Shown: positions 45,113 to 55,244, counted from the first letter of the stretch. The stretch is 64,000 nucleotides of DNA from Oxobacter pfennigii (GCF_001317355.1 NZ_LKET01000021.1:310001-374000), one strand, 5' to 3'. Notes: generated by a model not told the origin, from the letters alone. Numbers and translations: made by a program.

Positions 45113-45358
45113 TTCATTTTCCTCCTGCGCGTGAATATATTTTTATTTAAATTTTGATTTTATAGGTTATTTTTTGAAATTATAGTGAGTTTATTATACA
45201 TAAGCAATGCATAAATTTCAAGTGAAAGCTTGTTTATTATAAGCTTTGCTATTCTATATACCTGAGGTAAAAAATATAATAATAATGACAACCTTTATTA
45301 TCTTAGTTTGCTTCTTTAATCTCAGGGACAGACTAAACAGCCCTAGTGGAGGAATAAA

Positions 45359-46108
45359 ATGAGGATTTTGTTAATAAGTGATATTCATGGAAATTTAGAA
45401 GCTCTGGAAAGCTGTTTTAAGGCTGCAGAAAAAGAAAAGATAGATACTATTAATGTACTGGGTGATATTGTGGGATACATGGCCAACCCTAATGAATGCG
45501 TGGAGAAGGTAAAAGAGTTTGAATGCATATTGGGAAACCACGATAATGCGGTTTTCAACGATGAAGAATTAAAATATTTTAACTCCTATGCTGCCAAGGC
45601 TATAATGTGGACGAGAGAGAACATAAAGAAAAGGAATATGGACTTTTTATCATCCCTTAATAACAGCAAGGTATTTATACAGCACAACTATACCATAACC
45701 CACGGAAGCCTGTGCGACCCATTGGAATACATTGAATATGAATACCAGGCAGAGCGCATTATGGAGATAGCCACAACACCTCTGGTATTTGCCGGCCACA
45801 CTCATGTTCCGGCCATGTGGAGGCTATACGAAAAAGATGATAAGCCACATATTTTAAAAGTTAACGGAGACTCTCTTACATTCAACAGGGATATACAGCT
45901 TGAAAAAGATAAAAAGTATATAATAAATATCGGAGCCGTAGGACAGCCAAGAGACGGAAATCCCAAAGGATGCTGCGCTATTTATGACAGCATTGAATAT
46001 ACGGTCAAATACCTAAGATTTGAATATCCTGTGGAGGAAACGGTTCAAAAGATTAAAGCCAACAACCTCCCGGTATTCTTGCATAAAAGGCTTCTTAAAG
46101 GCGAATAG
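45359..46108 (+). CDS. Calcineurin-like metallophosphoesterase
   Basis: A 249-residue phosphoesterase. ISDIHGNLEAL (DxH, 7-17), VLGDIVGYMANP (GDxxG, about 37) and ILGNHDNAVF (GNHD, about 61) give the dinuclear metal site; FAGHTHVPAMW (GHTH) closes it. It is similar to YfcE/serine-threonine-type phosphatases, with substrate unknown. GTGGAGGAATAAA precedes the ATG. It is followed by a DUF4250 gene on the same strand. Confidence 0.9.
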   Translation: MRILLISDIHGNLEALESCFKAAEKEKIDTINVLGDIVGYMANPNECVEKVKEFECILGNHDNAVFNDEELKYFNSYAAKAIMWTRENIKKRNMDFLSSLNNSKVFIQHNYTITHGSLCDPLEYIEYEYQAERIMEIATTPLVFAGHTHVPAMWRLYEKDDKPHILKVNGDSLTFNRDIQLEKDKKYIINIGAVGQPRDGNPKGCCAIYDSIEYTVKYLRFEYPVEETVQKIKANNLPVFLHKRLLKGE

Positions 46109-46137
46109 TATAGAAAACAAAAAAGGGGTTAAAAACA

Positions 46138-46332
46138 TTGGATGAAAAAGAAATGATTAAGGGAGACCCTCATATTTTGCTTAGCTGGACCAACACCATG
46201 CTGAGAGATAAAGCCGACAGCCTTGACGACTTGCTTCATTTATATGGCTTTAAAAAAGAGGAGCTTATCCGCAGGCTACAATCAATAGGATATAAATACG
46301 ATATTGATGAAAATCAATTTAAAAACTTATGA
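46138..46332 (+). CDS. DUF4250 protein
   Basis: A 64-residue protein with GDPHILLSWTNTMLRD and SLDDLLHLYGFKKEEL, the pattern of DUF4250, a short conserved protein of Clostridia with no known function. The start is a TTG with AAGGGG upstream. Its stop lies inside the left arm of a strong terminator. Confidence 0.85.
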   Translation: MDEKEMIKGDPHILLSWTNTMLRDKADSLDDLLHLYGFKKEELIRRLQSIGYKYDIDENQFKNL

Positions 46333-46362
46333 CAGGGTATTTGCCCTGTCATAAGTTTTTTA
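46321..46362 (+). terminator. Strong terminator after the DUF4250 gene
   Basis: A perfect 17-base stem (46321-46337 with 46344-46360) ends in a T run. Confidence 0.93.
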
Positions 46363-46473
46363 AATAAAATTGGAACAAAATTGCCTTATTCATCATATTG
46401 TAATAACAGCATAGGTTTTTTGCATTGGATCTGTCAAAGTCCTGATAAGTAAATTATTTTAAGGAAGTGAAAA

Positions 46474-47160
46474 ATGATGTCGGAATTTGAAGACCAGATT
46501 CCTTTTTCAGAGATTGAATTTGCTGAAAATCCTGAACCCCGGTGTCCCTGCCTTTTGCTTTTAGATACCTCAAGCTCCATGAAAGGGAGACCTATTTCTG
46601 AACTAAATGAAGGATTGATATGCTTTAAAGATGAGCTTATGGCAGATGAGTTGGCATCCAAAAGAGTTGAAATCGGTATAATTACCTTCGGCCCTGTAAG
46701 AGTACAAAATTCATTTCAGACAGCCGATGTATTTGAGCCTTCCCTATTGAATACCAGCGGTCATACGCCAATGGGTGCAGCCATTGAAACGGGAATAGAA
46801 ATGATTAATAAACGAAAAAGCGAATACAGGCAAAACGGAATTTCTTACTACCGCCCCTGGATTTTCCTCATAACTGACGGAGGTCCCACGGATAAATGGG
46901 AAAGAGCTGCAAAGATGATTAGAGAAGGTGAAGATAAAAAAGCGTTCATGTTTTTTGCTGTGGGGGTGGAAGGCGCCAACATGGGAATACTTAATCAGAT
47001 AGCTGTACGCCAGCCCTTAAAATTAAAGGATTTGAGATTCAGGGACTTATTTTCCTGGCTTTCAAATTCTCTGGTTTCGGTATCCCATTCCAGCCTTGGC
47101 GAGCAAGTAAGCTTAAAAAACCCCGAAGGTCCTGACGGGTGGGCTGCTGCAGATGATTAA
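46474..47160 (+). CDS. TerY-type vWA domain protein
   Basis: A 228-residue von Willebrand A protein with a complete MIDAS metal site: [10 protein letters not shown] (DxSxS, about 30-38), SGHTPMGAA with the threonine (about 97), and [11 protein letters not shown] (about 137). There is no signal peptide. It is the first gene of a vWA / PP2C / kinase triad, comparable to E. coli yegL-pphC-yegI and the TerY-P systems described for stress response. The end overlaps the phosphatase gene by 8 bases. Confidence 0.88.
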   Translation: MMSEFEDQIPFSEIEFAENPEPRCPCLLLLDTSSSMKGRPISELNEGLICFKDELMADELASKRVEIGIITFGPVRVQNSFQTADVFEPSLLNTSGHTPMGAAIETGIEMINKRKSEYRQNGISYYRPWIFLITDGGPTDKWERAAKMIREGEDKKAFMFFAVGVEGANMGILNQIAVRQPLKLKDLRFRDLFSWLSNSLVSVSHSSLGEQVSLKNPEGPDGWAAADD

Positions 47161-47941
47161 AGATACATTTAAAATTGCCTATGCATCCTGTCAGGGAAGT
47201 TATCATAAAAATAGAAATATTCCCTGTCAGGATTACTGCTATATTAAGATTATTCATTCAAAGAAGTCTGAAACAGTACTGGCAATTGTAGTTTCAGACG
47301 GAGCCGGCAGTGCAAAGTACTCAGAGATAGGCTCCTGTATTGTCTGCCATTCCGTAATGGAAGAAATAAAAGAATTCTTTAAAGGCGATAAAAAGCTTTA
47401 TGATTTTAGCCGCCAAAATGCTGAGGAGATGATAAGGTCTTTTCAGCATGGGTTATCGGGATTTGCAGGTATTTTTGAAACTTCCGGCCGGGAATTTTCC
47501 TGTACATTGCTGTGTGCTCTAATAGGAGACAAGGGTGGGGTGTTTTTTCAGATAGGAGACGGTGCCATTGTCATATCCACTGATGAAGACAGTGAAAATT
47601 ATTTTCCTGTCTTTTGGCCTATGAGGGGAGAATATGAGAATTCCACCCTTTATGCCACAGATACGGAAAGCTTAAGAGAAGGACTGGAGTATAAATCCAT
47701 TATTGGAAATATACAGGATATTGCAGTCTTTACCGATGGTTTGCAGAGGCTGGCTCTTCATTATAAGACCAGGACAGCCTATGGACCTTTCTTTAAGCCT
47801 CTGTTTTCCTACATTAAATCAAAGGCCGATACAAATACCGAAAAGTTTAACCATTCTTTGGATTCATTCCTTAATTCCCCCAGGATAAACAAAAGGACAG
47901 ACGATGATAAGACTCTCGTTATAGCATCCAGGAGTGATTGA
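47153..47941 (+). CDS. PP2C-type serine/threonine phosphatase of the TerY-P triad
   Basis: A 262-residue phosphatase. Metal and core motifs are [12 protein letters not shown] (about 43), [13 protein letters not shown] (about 130), [10 protein letters not shown] (about 190) and DDDKTLVIA at the C-terminus. It should remove the phosphates placed by the kinase that follows. It is coupled to both neighbours by close packing (8-base overlap upstream, 1-base gap downstream). Confidence 0.88.
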   Translation: MIKDTFKIAYASCQGSYHKNRNIPCQDYCYIKIIHSKKSETVLAIVVSDGAGSAKYSEIGSCIVCHSVMEEIKEFFKGDKKLYDFSRQNAEEMIRSFQHGLSGFAGIFETSGREFSCTLLCALIGDKGGVFFQIGDGAIVISTDEDSENYFPVFWPMRGEYENSTLYATDTESLREGLEYKSIIGNIQDIAVFTDGLQRLALHYKTRTAYGPFFKPLFSYIKSKADTNTEKFNHSLDSFLNSPRINKRTDDDKTLVIASRSD

Positions 47942-47942
47942 T

Positions 47943-49631
47943 ATGGAGAATATAAATGTTTATGACAGCAACAAGAATAAAATAATACTTGGAGATTTTT
48001 TGGGAAGAGGCGGAGAAGGCAGCGTATATGAAGTTGCGGGCAATGCAAATCTTGCTGCCAAGATATATCACGATCCATTGAATAAAAATAAGGAAGATAA
48101 ATTAAAAGCAATGACTTATGTTAAAAGTGAGAAGCTTCTAAACGTATTGGCCTGGCCGGTGGATACCCTTTATAATGCTGATGATAACTCAATGGTTGGT
48201 ATATTGATGCCTATGGTAAAAGGGTATAAAGAAATTCATAAATTATATAACCCCGGTGTGCGTATTGCAGAATTTCCCCATGCAGGCTGGGACTTTCTAA
48301 TACGCACAGCCTCCAATTTAGCCCGGGCATTTTCAGTAGTGCATAAACATGATCATGTGATTGGAGATATCAACCCCGGCAATATCGTTGTTTCCAGTCG
48401 GGCAACAGTGATGCTTATAGATACCGACAGCTTTCAGGTAAGTGCCTATGGGAATATTTATCCCTGCAATGTGGGAGTCACCATGTATCAACCGCCGGAG
48501 CTTCAAGATATCAAATCTTTTGAAGGGCTTATAAGGACCTCCAATCACGATAACTTCGGCCTGGCTGTTTTTATATTTCAACTTATTTTTATGGGACGTC
48601 ACCCTTTTTCCGCAAAATATACCGGTTCGGAAGATATGACTTTAGAGCAGGCAATAAAAGAAAAGAGATTTGCATATATGAAAGAATCAAAATCAAGATA
48701 CATGAGGCAGCCTCTTGGAACACTTTCCATCAATGGAGTATCTGATACCGTAGCGAAGCTTTTTGAAAGAGCCTTTTTAACCTCGGACCGTCCTGACGGA
48801 AAAGAATGGTCCATCTCTTTAGAGGAAATGCTCAATGATTTGATAAAATGTACTAAAGAGCCTTCCCATAAATACTATAAGTCCCAGGCCCGATGCCCCT
48901 GGTGCAGAATGGAAGGCAGCAAAGAGGGAGTATTGTTTTTCGGCAGGGCGGCAGGACAGCCGGATAAATATAAATATACTGATGTTGAAGATATATGGAG
49001 AAGTATCGCTAGTTTAAATCCGCCGGAACCCTTTCCCGACATGCCCGAATATAAGGATTTGAATCTTAAGCTTAAATCGGCAAGGCACAAACTCAGCAGA
49101 AAGGTAATTATAAAAAAGACAGCACCCTTTATTGGAGGTATAGGATTCATACTTGCTGCCGTCAATATGACCTTAGGCTCTTACTGGATGGTGGCTGCAG
49201 GAATTTTATTTGCTGCAGCAGTATTTTTGACATTAAAGCCCGCCCTTGTAAAATGCAGGGCCCAAACTGATAAAACCTATAATGATACGGTGAAAAGGCT
49301 GGATTTATATTTAAGTATAAAAGACAGGGATACATTGCGAAAAAGGTTTATAGATAAAAAAGAACAGTTGGCTTTAATTTATGAATCATATAAGGATTTG
49401 GAGCAAAAGCGAAAGCTTCGTTTAAAAGAAACAAGGACTGATAAAAACAAATATAAAATTGTTGATATATTAGACAGGGAACTTATCATTGAAAGCAGCA
49501 AAATAGAAAAAGAGCTTAAAAATGGTATGGAGCAGTTGGAGCAATTGCGCTTAAGAGCAGAAAAGAGGAAAAACGCGGTATGTGATGAAATAAAAAAGTG
49601 CATTGATATATTGGAAAGGAGCAGAGCATAG
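47943..49631 (+). CDS. YegI-like protein kinase of the TerY-P triad
   Basis: A 562-residue protein. An N-terminal kinase fold has GRGGEG (21-26), Lys40 in LAAKIYHDP, GDINPGN with Asp142 and Asn147 in place of HRDxKxxN, and DTD at 160-162 in place of DFG. These keep the essential residues. A linker with CPWC (about 320) suggests a zinc knuckle with a missing or distant second pair. Two hydrophobic segments (about 395-440) and a long coiled-coil tail rich in Lys/Glu follow. It is thus membrane-tied. ATG at 47943 follows GGAG by 8 bases. Confidence 0.85.
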   Translation: MENINVYDSNKNKIILGDFLGRGGEGSVYEVAGNANLAAKIYHDPLNKNKEDKLKAMTYVKSEKLLNVLAWPVDTLYNADDNSMVGILMPMVKGYKEIHKLYNPGVRIAEFPHAGWDFLIRTASNLARAFSVVHKHDHVIGDINPGNIVVSSRATVMLIDTDSFQVSAYGNIYPCNVGVTMYQPPELQDIKSFEGLIRTSNHDNFGLAVFIFQLIFMGRHPFSAKYTGSEDMTLEQAIKEKRFAYMKESKSRYMRQPLGTLSINGVSDTVAKLFERAFLTSDRPDGKEWSISLEEMLNDLIKCTKEPSHKYYKSQARCPWCRMEGSKEGVLFFGRAAGQPDKYKYTDVEDIWRSIASLNPPEPFPDMPEYKDLNLKLKSARHKLSRKVIIKKTAPFIGGIGFILAAVNMTLGSYWMVAAGILFAAAVFLTLKPALVKCRAQTDKTYNDTVKRLDLYLSIKDRDTLRKRFIDKKEQLALIYESYKDLEQKRKLRLKETRTDKNKYKIVDILDRELIIESSKIEKELKNGMEQLEQLRLRAEKRKNAVCDEIKKCIDILERSRA

Positions 49632-49744
49632 ATAATATAAAATGTTTAAACAAGAATTTTTATGATATATAATGTATTTAATATATTTTTCCAAAGAGCA
49701 AAATTTTTTTCTTATATAATAACATACAAAAGGAGGCAATTTTT

Positions 49745-50224
49745 ATGTTGTCGAAACTAAGCAAAAGTGCTGAAAAGGTTCAGGCAGTTCTTAATGAATT
49801 CGGATATGAACTTAATGTAGTTGAGCTTCCGGATTCCACCAGAACTGCTCAGGAAGCAGCAGATGCTATAGGCTGCACCGTAAGCCAGATAGCAAAATCC
49901 TTGATTTTCAAGGGAAAGGTTTCTCAAAAGCCTATATTAATAATTGCCAGCGGAACAAACAGAATTAATGAAAAAGCCATAAAAGAAATCACAGGCGAAA
50001 AGCTGGAGAAGGCCGATGCAGACTTTGTATTGGAACACACAGGCTTTGCAATAGGAGGGATTCCTCCCCTTGGTCATAAAAATACAATCGCCACGTTTAT
50101 AGATGAAGATTTATTGCAATATGAAGAAATCTGGGCTGCCGCCGGCACACCCCATGCCGTGTTCAGGCTTACTCCAAAGATACTATCCGAAATAACAAAA
50201 GGAAATATTATAAATGTAAAATAA
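49745..50224 (+). CDS. YbaK/ProX-type aminoacyl-tRNA deacylase
   Basis: A 159-residue editing domain that clears mischarged tRNA (Cys- or Ala-tRNA-Pro in known members). AKSLIFKGK contains the conserved lysine, and GGIPPLGHKN and AAGTPHAVFRLTP are family motifs. AAAGGAGG precedes the ATG. It is monocistronic. Confidence 0.88.
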   Translation: MLSKLSKSAEKVQAVLNEFGYELNVVELPDSTRTAQEAADAIGCTVSQIAKSLIFKGKVSQKPILIIASGTNRINEKAIKEITGEKLEKADADFVLEHTGFAIGGIPPLGHKNTIATFIDEDLLQYEEIWAAAGTPHAVFRLTPKILSEITKGNIINVK

Positions 50225-50382
50225 AAGAGTACTTTATTTCATAAATTAATCCCCTGATTGTAGATTTTATTCTATGGTCGGGGATTTTATTATCTTTTTA
50301 CAAATATCATGCATAGTAAGGATGATAAAATCCAAACTTAATTAAGAAAGATTTTTTATTTGCTATGAAAGGAGATAATGCA

Positions 50383-51258
50383 ATGGATGAAAATATGGTA
50401 AATTCTTTTCCCAAAACCGTACCGCCGCAGAAGCAGCCAAAGCAGCCCGGAATGACAAAGTTAATGAACCCGCTTCCTATTGATGAAGATCCTAACTACA
50501 AGGCATCCGGCAAACTGGCAGGTAAAGTGGCTGTGATTTCAGGAGGAGACAGCGGAATTGGAAGGGCGGTAGCATCCATCTTTGCAAAGGAAGGGGCAGA
50601 TGTTGCCATACTTTACTTAGACGAGCATGAGGACGCTGAAGCTACAAAAAAGATAGTAGAAGGAACGGGAAGGAAATGCCTTCTTATACCTGGAGATATA
50701 GGGGAAGAATTCTTCTGTGTAAATGCAGTCAAAAAGATTATAAATATGTTCGGTAAAATAGATATTATCGTCAATAACAGCGCAGAACAGCACCCTCAGA
50801 ACAGCATTGAGGATATAACAAAGGAACAGCTTATGCAAACATTTAAAACCAATTTTTTTGGTGTGTTTTTTCTTACAAAGGCGGTTATTCCTCATTTAAA
50901 AGAAGGGGCAGCCATAATTAATACCGCATCCATTACCGCATATAAAGGTGATGAGGGGCTTATCGATTATGCATCATCAAAAGGCGCAATTGTATCATTT
51001 ACCCGTTCCATGGCATTGTCCTTGGTGGGAAGAAATATAAGAGTCAATGCAGTTTCTCCCGGTCCTGTATGGACACCTCTTATTCCTTCTTCCTTTAATG
51101 AGCAGGAAGTCGCAAAGTTCGGAAGCACAACTCCCATGGAAAGGCCGGCGCAGCCTGTTGAATTAGCCGGGGCTTATGTATACTTAGCAAGCAGCGATTC
51201 AACCTATGTGACAGGGCAGACCATACATGTAAACGGCGGAGTTTCAGTAAACGGATGA
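50383..51258 (+). CDS. Short-chain dehydrogenase/reductase (YghA/general stress type)
   Basis: A 291-residue NAD(P)-dependent oxidoreductase. An N-terminal extension of about 45 residues rich in Pro/Gln/Lys precedes the Rossmann motif SGGDSGIGRAVA (about 60). NNSAEQH is the NNAG equivalent, and the catalytic set is Ser (NTASITAY), Tyr and Lys (YASSKGA). The extension is typical of YhdF/YghA-like stress-associated SDRs. ATG at 50383 follows AAGGAG by 8 bases. Confidence 0.9.
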   Translation: MDENMVNSFPKTVPPQKQPKQPGMTKLMNPLPIDEDPNYKASGKLAGKVAVISGGDSGIGRAVASIFAKEGADVAILYLDEHEDAEATKKIVEGTGRKCLLIPGDIGEEFFCVNAVKKIINMFGKIDIIVNNSAEQHPQNSIEDITKEQLMQTFKTNFFGVFFLTKAVIPHLKEGAAIINTASITAYKGDEGLIDYASSKGAIVSFTRSMALSLVGRNIRVNAVSPGPVWTPLIPSSFNEQEVAKFGSTTPMERPAQPVELAGAYVYLASSDSTYVTGQTIHVNGGVSVNG

Positions 51259-51263
51259 ATAGC

Positions 51264-51290
51264 GGACAGAAAGATTCTGTCCCTATTTTA
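51264..51290 (+). terminator. Terminator after the SDR gene; remaining gap empty
   Basis: GGACAGAA pairs with TTCTGTCC and is followed by CTATTTTATT. The stretch on to 51585 is AT-rich; I see no gene, repeat or clear promoter in it. Confidence 0.7.
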
Positions 51291-51585
51291 TTGCTTCAAA
51301 GCAAGAAAGCAAGATTTCACCAAATATGTAAAATTTGATTATGGTTAACAGTCTACATAAGATGTATCATTAAATTAGGAACAGCTTATAAGCTTTCATA
51401 TCTGTCCATCTCTTCAAAATACCATTATACCAGTGATGCGTTGCTTACCATATAAGTGCAGCCTCCCTGAAAAACTTACTTTAAACATATTAGGCCTGAT
51501 AGGGTATCAATATTCAAATAAACTTGCTATGAAAAACTGGAAATATGTCTAATAATTTAATATAAAAATGGAGAAGGTGATTGAC

Positions 51586-52515
51586 GTGAGAAATTATCTC
51601 AAAATGCTCCATAATTATAGGGTGATGACAGAAAATAAAATAATAGAACTTCAATTGTTAGGGGCTCTTGCACTAGCGAAGAGAAATCATGAAAGCCATG
51701 GGATTAAGGATATAAGATCCATCATGGATATGGCTTCCGTATATGTGGAGCTTGAAGATTATGATAATGCGGAAAAGATGTATATGAAAGCCTTGGAGTT
51801 AAACCCTGACGAAGCAGATGCCTATTGCGGTCTTGCAGTTATCTTTGTTAACTGTAAGGATTATCATCAGGCAATAGAGTATTATAAAAAAGCTATTGAT
51901 ATAAACCCTTGTAATGAAAGAGCATATTTTTCCCTGGCAGAAACTTATGATAAAATGAAACTTTACGACGAGGCAATCAGCTGCTATAAAAAAGCTGTTG
52001 AAATCAATGCTGATGATTATTGGGCTTATATAAACCTTGGAGAAATTTATGAAAAGCTGGACAAAGATAAGGAAGCCCTTGAAATAACTCAAAAAGCCAT
52101 TGATAATGGCTTTGACTACTACAAAACCCATTTCACCATGGGTGTGATACTAAATAAGCTTAAAAGAACAGATGAAGCAATCGGCATGTATGTTAAGGCT
52201 ATAGAAGAAAACCCCAATTATATTCCAAGCTTTTTAAACCTATCGGATATTTATAAAAGCAAGGAACTTTTTGAAAAAGCTGTAGATATTTTATCTTTCG
52301 GCATTAAACACAATAAAAAAGAAGCTGCTTTATATTACAGCAGGGCATGCATTTATGTACACCTGGATATCATTAAAAAAGCCTTAAATGATCTTAAAAT
52401 GGCAGCAAGGCATAATCCCGGACTGGTCTGGGATATGGAAAGAGATTATGAGCTGTTTCCTGTCAAGAAACTTGACGCATATAAAGTAATTAAAAACTTA
52501 TACTCAACTTTATAA
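51586..52515 (+). CDS. Tetratricopeptide repeat protein
   Basis: A 309-residue protein made of about seven TPR units of 34 residues from about residue 45 to 285, for example YDNAEKMYMKALELNP, YHQAIEYYKKAIDINP and YDEAISCYKKAVEINA. There is no signal peptide or membrane segment. It is a protein-interaction scaffold of unknown partner. The GTG at 51586 with AAGGTGAT upstream is the likely start; the ATG at 51568 has no ribosome binding site. Confidence 0.85.
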   Translation: MRNYLKMLHNYRVMTENKIIELQLLGALALAKRNHESHGIKDIRSIMDMASVYVELEDYDNAEKMYMKALELNPDEADAYCGLAVIFVNCKDYHQAIEYYKKAIDINPCNERAYFSLAETYDKMKLYDEAISCYKKAVEINADDYWAYINLGEIYEKLDKDKEALEITQKAIDNGFDYYKTHFTMGVILNKLKRTDEAIGMYVKAIEENPNYIPSFLNLSDIYKSKELFEKAVDILSFGIKHNKKEAALYYSRACIYVHLDIIKKALNDLKMAARHNPGLVWDMERDYELFPVKKLDAYKVIKNLYSTL

Positions 52516-52648
52516 AGGCAAGCGGCCTCCTCTGAGGGACTCATAGCGATACGATATATTGATAAAAATAAATAGCGAAAAAAATTTTACTTTATGTTAT
52601 ATTTATTTTTAAGTATATCTGTATCGACATAGGAGGCAAAAGTTTATA

Positions 52649-53481
52649 ATGAGTGGACGAGCAATATCAAGGTTTCAGCCGGGCGTTACCCCGCCTTCAG
52701 ATAGCAGCGAAAATGACATATGGTTTGTTTTTTATAACAGCAAGATTTTAATAAAAGAGCACGATGGGAAAATAATAATACCCCATGGATATAATATAAG
52801 ATCTTTTAATGATAAAGTCATAAGGAAGAATTTATCGGTTTATTGGACGGACAGAACTGTCATGTGGCAGAAGTCTCAGAGGAGATAAGAGAACAGGACT
52901 TTTCGATGAAAGAAATGCGGCCCCTTTTAGATATTATGGATGATGAGCTTTTCCATATTACAGGGAAAGCTTATCAGATAATGGTTTGGGACAATGAACA
53001 CCAATATTGCGGGAAATGCGGGGCAGCCATGGTGTATGTGGATAATGAAAGAGCAAAATACTGCCCTCAATGCGGATTTTCAAGTTATCCGCGTATTTCT
53101 CCGGCAATAATCGTTGCCATAACCGACAATGACCGCATACTTTTAGCACATAATAAGACCTTCCGTAATGGTATGTACAGCTTGATAGCCGGCTTTGTAG
53201 AACCGGGTGAAACCTTTGAGCAGTGCGTGGAAAGAGAAGTATACGAAGAAGTAGGTTTGAAAATCAAAAATATAAAGTACTTCGGGAGCCAGCCCTGGCC
53301 TTTTCCTCATTCATTGATGGTGGGTTTTACTGCCCAGTATGAAAGCGGAGATATCGATGTGGATGGAAAGGAAATTGAAAAGGCAGGATGGTTTGAACCA
53401 GATGAACTTCCTACAATACCTTCCCAGGGCAGCATCGCAAGAAAGCTCATTGATGCATATTTAAAATCAGTAAAAAAATAG
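52649..53481 (+). pseudogene. nudC: NADH pyrophosphatase NudC, interrupted by a frameshift
   Basis: The N-terminal 55 or so residues (from ATG 52649, AGGAGG upstream) read in one frame and the rest (from about 52824) in another. The second frame regains the expected EEFIGLLDGQ, then the zinc ribbon CGKCGAAM / CPQCGFSSYPR, and the Nudix box GFVEPGETFEQCVEREVYEEVG with SQPWPFPHS after it. A one-base loss near 52821-52824 (TAAGGAAGAA) would explain it. It would hydrolyse NAD(H) and decap NAD-RNA if intact. A true mutation, a sequencing error or programmed slippage cannot be told apart here. Confidence 0.85.
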
Positions 53482-53508
53482 ATGGAAGTTTATCCATCTT
53501 ATTTTTTT
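53480..53508 (+). terminator. Terminator after nudC
   Basis: AGATGGA pairs with TCCATCT and is followed by TATTTTTTT; it overlaps the lysA stop from the other strand. Confidence 0.85.
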
Positions 53509-54763
53509 ACAGTTCATAATTTCGTATCAAATCTTCCAGGGTATCTCTTCTCCTGATAATTTTTTCGGTGCCGTCTTCTTTTATCAGGAGTTCTGCAGGC
53601 CTTAATCTGTTGTTGTAATTTGAACTCATCACATATCCGTATGCGCCGGCATCCAATATTCCAAGGACGTCTCCTTCAAATATTTGAGGGAGCAGCCTCT
53701 CATAGGCCAATATATCCCCTGTTTCGCAAATATTTCCCACAATGGTTACATTCTCTTTAATATCGGATTTTAAATCCACTTTTCTGTATATTTCCACATC
53801 ATGGTGGGAGTCGTACATAACCGGCCTTATAAGCACATTAAAGCCTAAGTCGGTTCCTGCATATTTTCTTCCGTAGTTTTCTTTAACGGCATGAACGGTG
53901 CCTAAAAGTACGCTGCATTCTGCCGGGATGTATCTTCCGGGCTCGATTTTAAAGTGAATTTCCCTGCCATATTTTTTAACCCACTCAAATATTATGGTGT
54001 CGATTTCTTTTCCCAGCTTTTTTAAGTCCAAACGTTCCTGACCCTCCTGCTTATGATAAGGTATGCCAAAACCTCCGCCCATATCTATAAATTCCAGGTC
54101 TTTAAAATTCTCTGCAATAGAAAGAAGGGATTTTAAGCTTTCAATATATGCGGTGCCTTCAAGGAAAAGAGAACCTATATGCTGATTTATACCAACAAGA
54201 TTCAAATCATACTTTTTAATAATTTCCTTCACTTGGGGCAAGTATTTGGCCTCTACACCGAATTTGGTGTTTTTACCTGCAGTAACAACCTTTGCATTGT
54301 GGCCGGCACCATGGCCGGGATTGAAACGCACAGCAACTCTTCCGCCTCTGTTTATACTGCCGAATAATTCAAGCTGGGAAATAGAATCAATGCTTATCAA
54401 AACATCATTATCAATGGCGTATTTCATCTCTTCTGCAGATACGTTGTTGCTTATATAAAATATCTGCTCGGGTTTAAAACCGGCTTTTTGCTGCACATAT
54501 ATTTCACCGGGAGACATTGCATCCACATTCAAGCCTTCTTCCTGGGCAATGCTTAATAAAGTTAAATTGCTGTTGGCCTTTGCAGAATAGCTTACAGAAA
54601 AATTAGGATATTTAAGGAGGCTTTTCATTTCCCTGCATTTATCCCTGAATATTCTTTCATTATATACATAAAGGGGGCTGCCGTACTTTTCCACGAGTTC
54701 AATTGGATCCTTGCCTTCAAAAATATTGTAATCAGTGGTTACGTCGGAATATATCTTAATCAT
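53507..54763 (-). CDS. lysA: Diaminopimelate decarboxylase LysA
   Basis: A 418-residue PLP enzyme that makes lysine from meso-diaminopimelate. The PLP lysine is in SYSAKANSN (about residue 60), the glycine-rich phosphate loop is DMGGGFGIPY, and the active-site cysteine lies in GNICETGD. EPGRY binds the cofactor. ATG at 54763 follows AAGGAG by 7 bases. It is monocistronic. Confidence 0.95.
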   Translation of the reverse strand: MIKIYSDVTTDYNIFEGKDPIELVEKYGSPLYVYNERIFRDKCREMKSLLKYPNFSVSYSAKANSNLTLLSIAQEEGLNVDAMSPGEIYVQQKAGFKPEQIFYISNNVSAEEMKYAIDNDVLISIDSISQLELFGSINRGGRVAVRFNPGHGAGHNAKVVTAGKNTKFGVEAKYLPQVKEIIKKYDLNLVGINQHIGSLFLEGTAYIESLKSLLSIAENFKDLEFIDMGGGFGIPYHKQEGQERLDLKKLGKEIDTIIFEWVKKYGREIHFKIEPGRYIPAECSVLLGTVHAVKENYGRKYAGTDLGFNVLIRPVMYDSHHDVEIYRKVDLKSDIKENVTIVGNICETGDILAYERLLPQIFEGDVLGILDAGAYGYVMSSNYNNRLRPAELLIKEDGTEKIIRRRDTLEDLIRNYEL

Positions 54764-54934
54764 TTTTATTCTCCTTATTTCTTTAGTTATAGAATAATTA
54801 TAATAAGCTTTTGCAATAATAAAAAGAATTTTTTGCACCTGCTAGTTAAATATTATCCAGCATATACAAATTAATTACATATATTTACTCAATAATGAAA
54901 AAATACATTTATAAAAATACGGGAGGTGATAAAT

Positions 54935-55093
54935 GTGTCAGCTATACTATGCAGCAGCTGCGGGAAGGAACTGGAAGATGATAATATAAATTTCTGTATT
55001 TCCTGCGGAGGTTTATTTTGCAGCGATGAATTCGACAATAATTCAGAGCTTTGTCAGGAATGCGTTAAAAATGGATGCACAAGTTTATTTTGA
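54935..55093 (+). CDS. Small zinc-ribbon protein
   Basis: A 52-residue frame begins at a GTG 8 bases after GGGAGGTGA. Cysteine pairs LCSSCGK, FCISCGG and LCQECVKNGC form two or more CxxC knuckles, as in short zinc-ribbon proteins. Function is unknown. An overlapping ATG frame one base earlier is very short and lacks the pattern. It stands alone between lysA and a beta-propeller gene. Confidence 0.65.
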   Translation: MSAILCSSCGKELEDDNINFCISCGGLFCSDEFDNNSELCQECVKNGCTSLF

Positions 55094-55244
55094 CGATATT
55101 TCCCGGGCAATTGTCTTTTAGATGTCGATATAAATCCATGTTATAAAAAAGGAAAAAATTGGGCAATATTAAATAATAATGATAAGTTCTTATATATTAA
55201 ATTAGTTAGATTTATAAAAAAGGATACTGAAGGAAGGAAAAAGT

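Noticed and set aside
46474-49631. Tellurium resistance or phage defence operon
   Set aside because: Only the vWA/PP2C/kinase triad is present; terB/C/D/Z genes are absent, so no specific stress role is claimed.
52843-53481. Separate short Nudix gene
   Set aside because: The frame has no ribosome binding site at its TTG and its first residues continue the expected NudC sequence, so a frameshifted single gene fits better.
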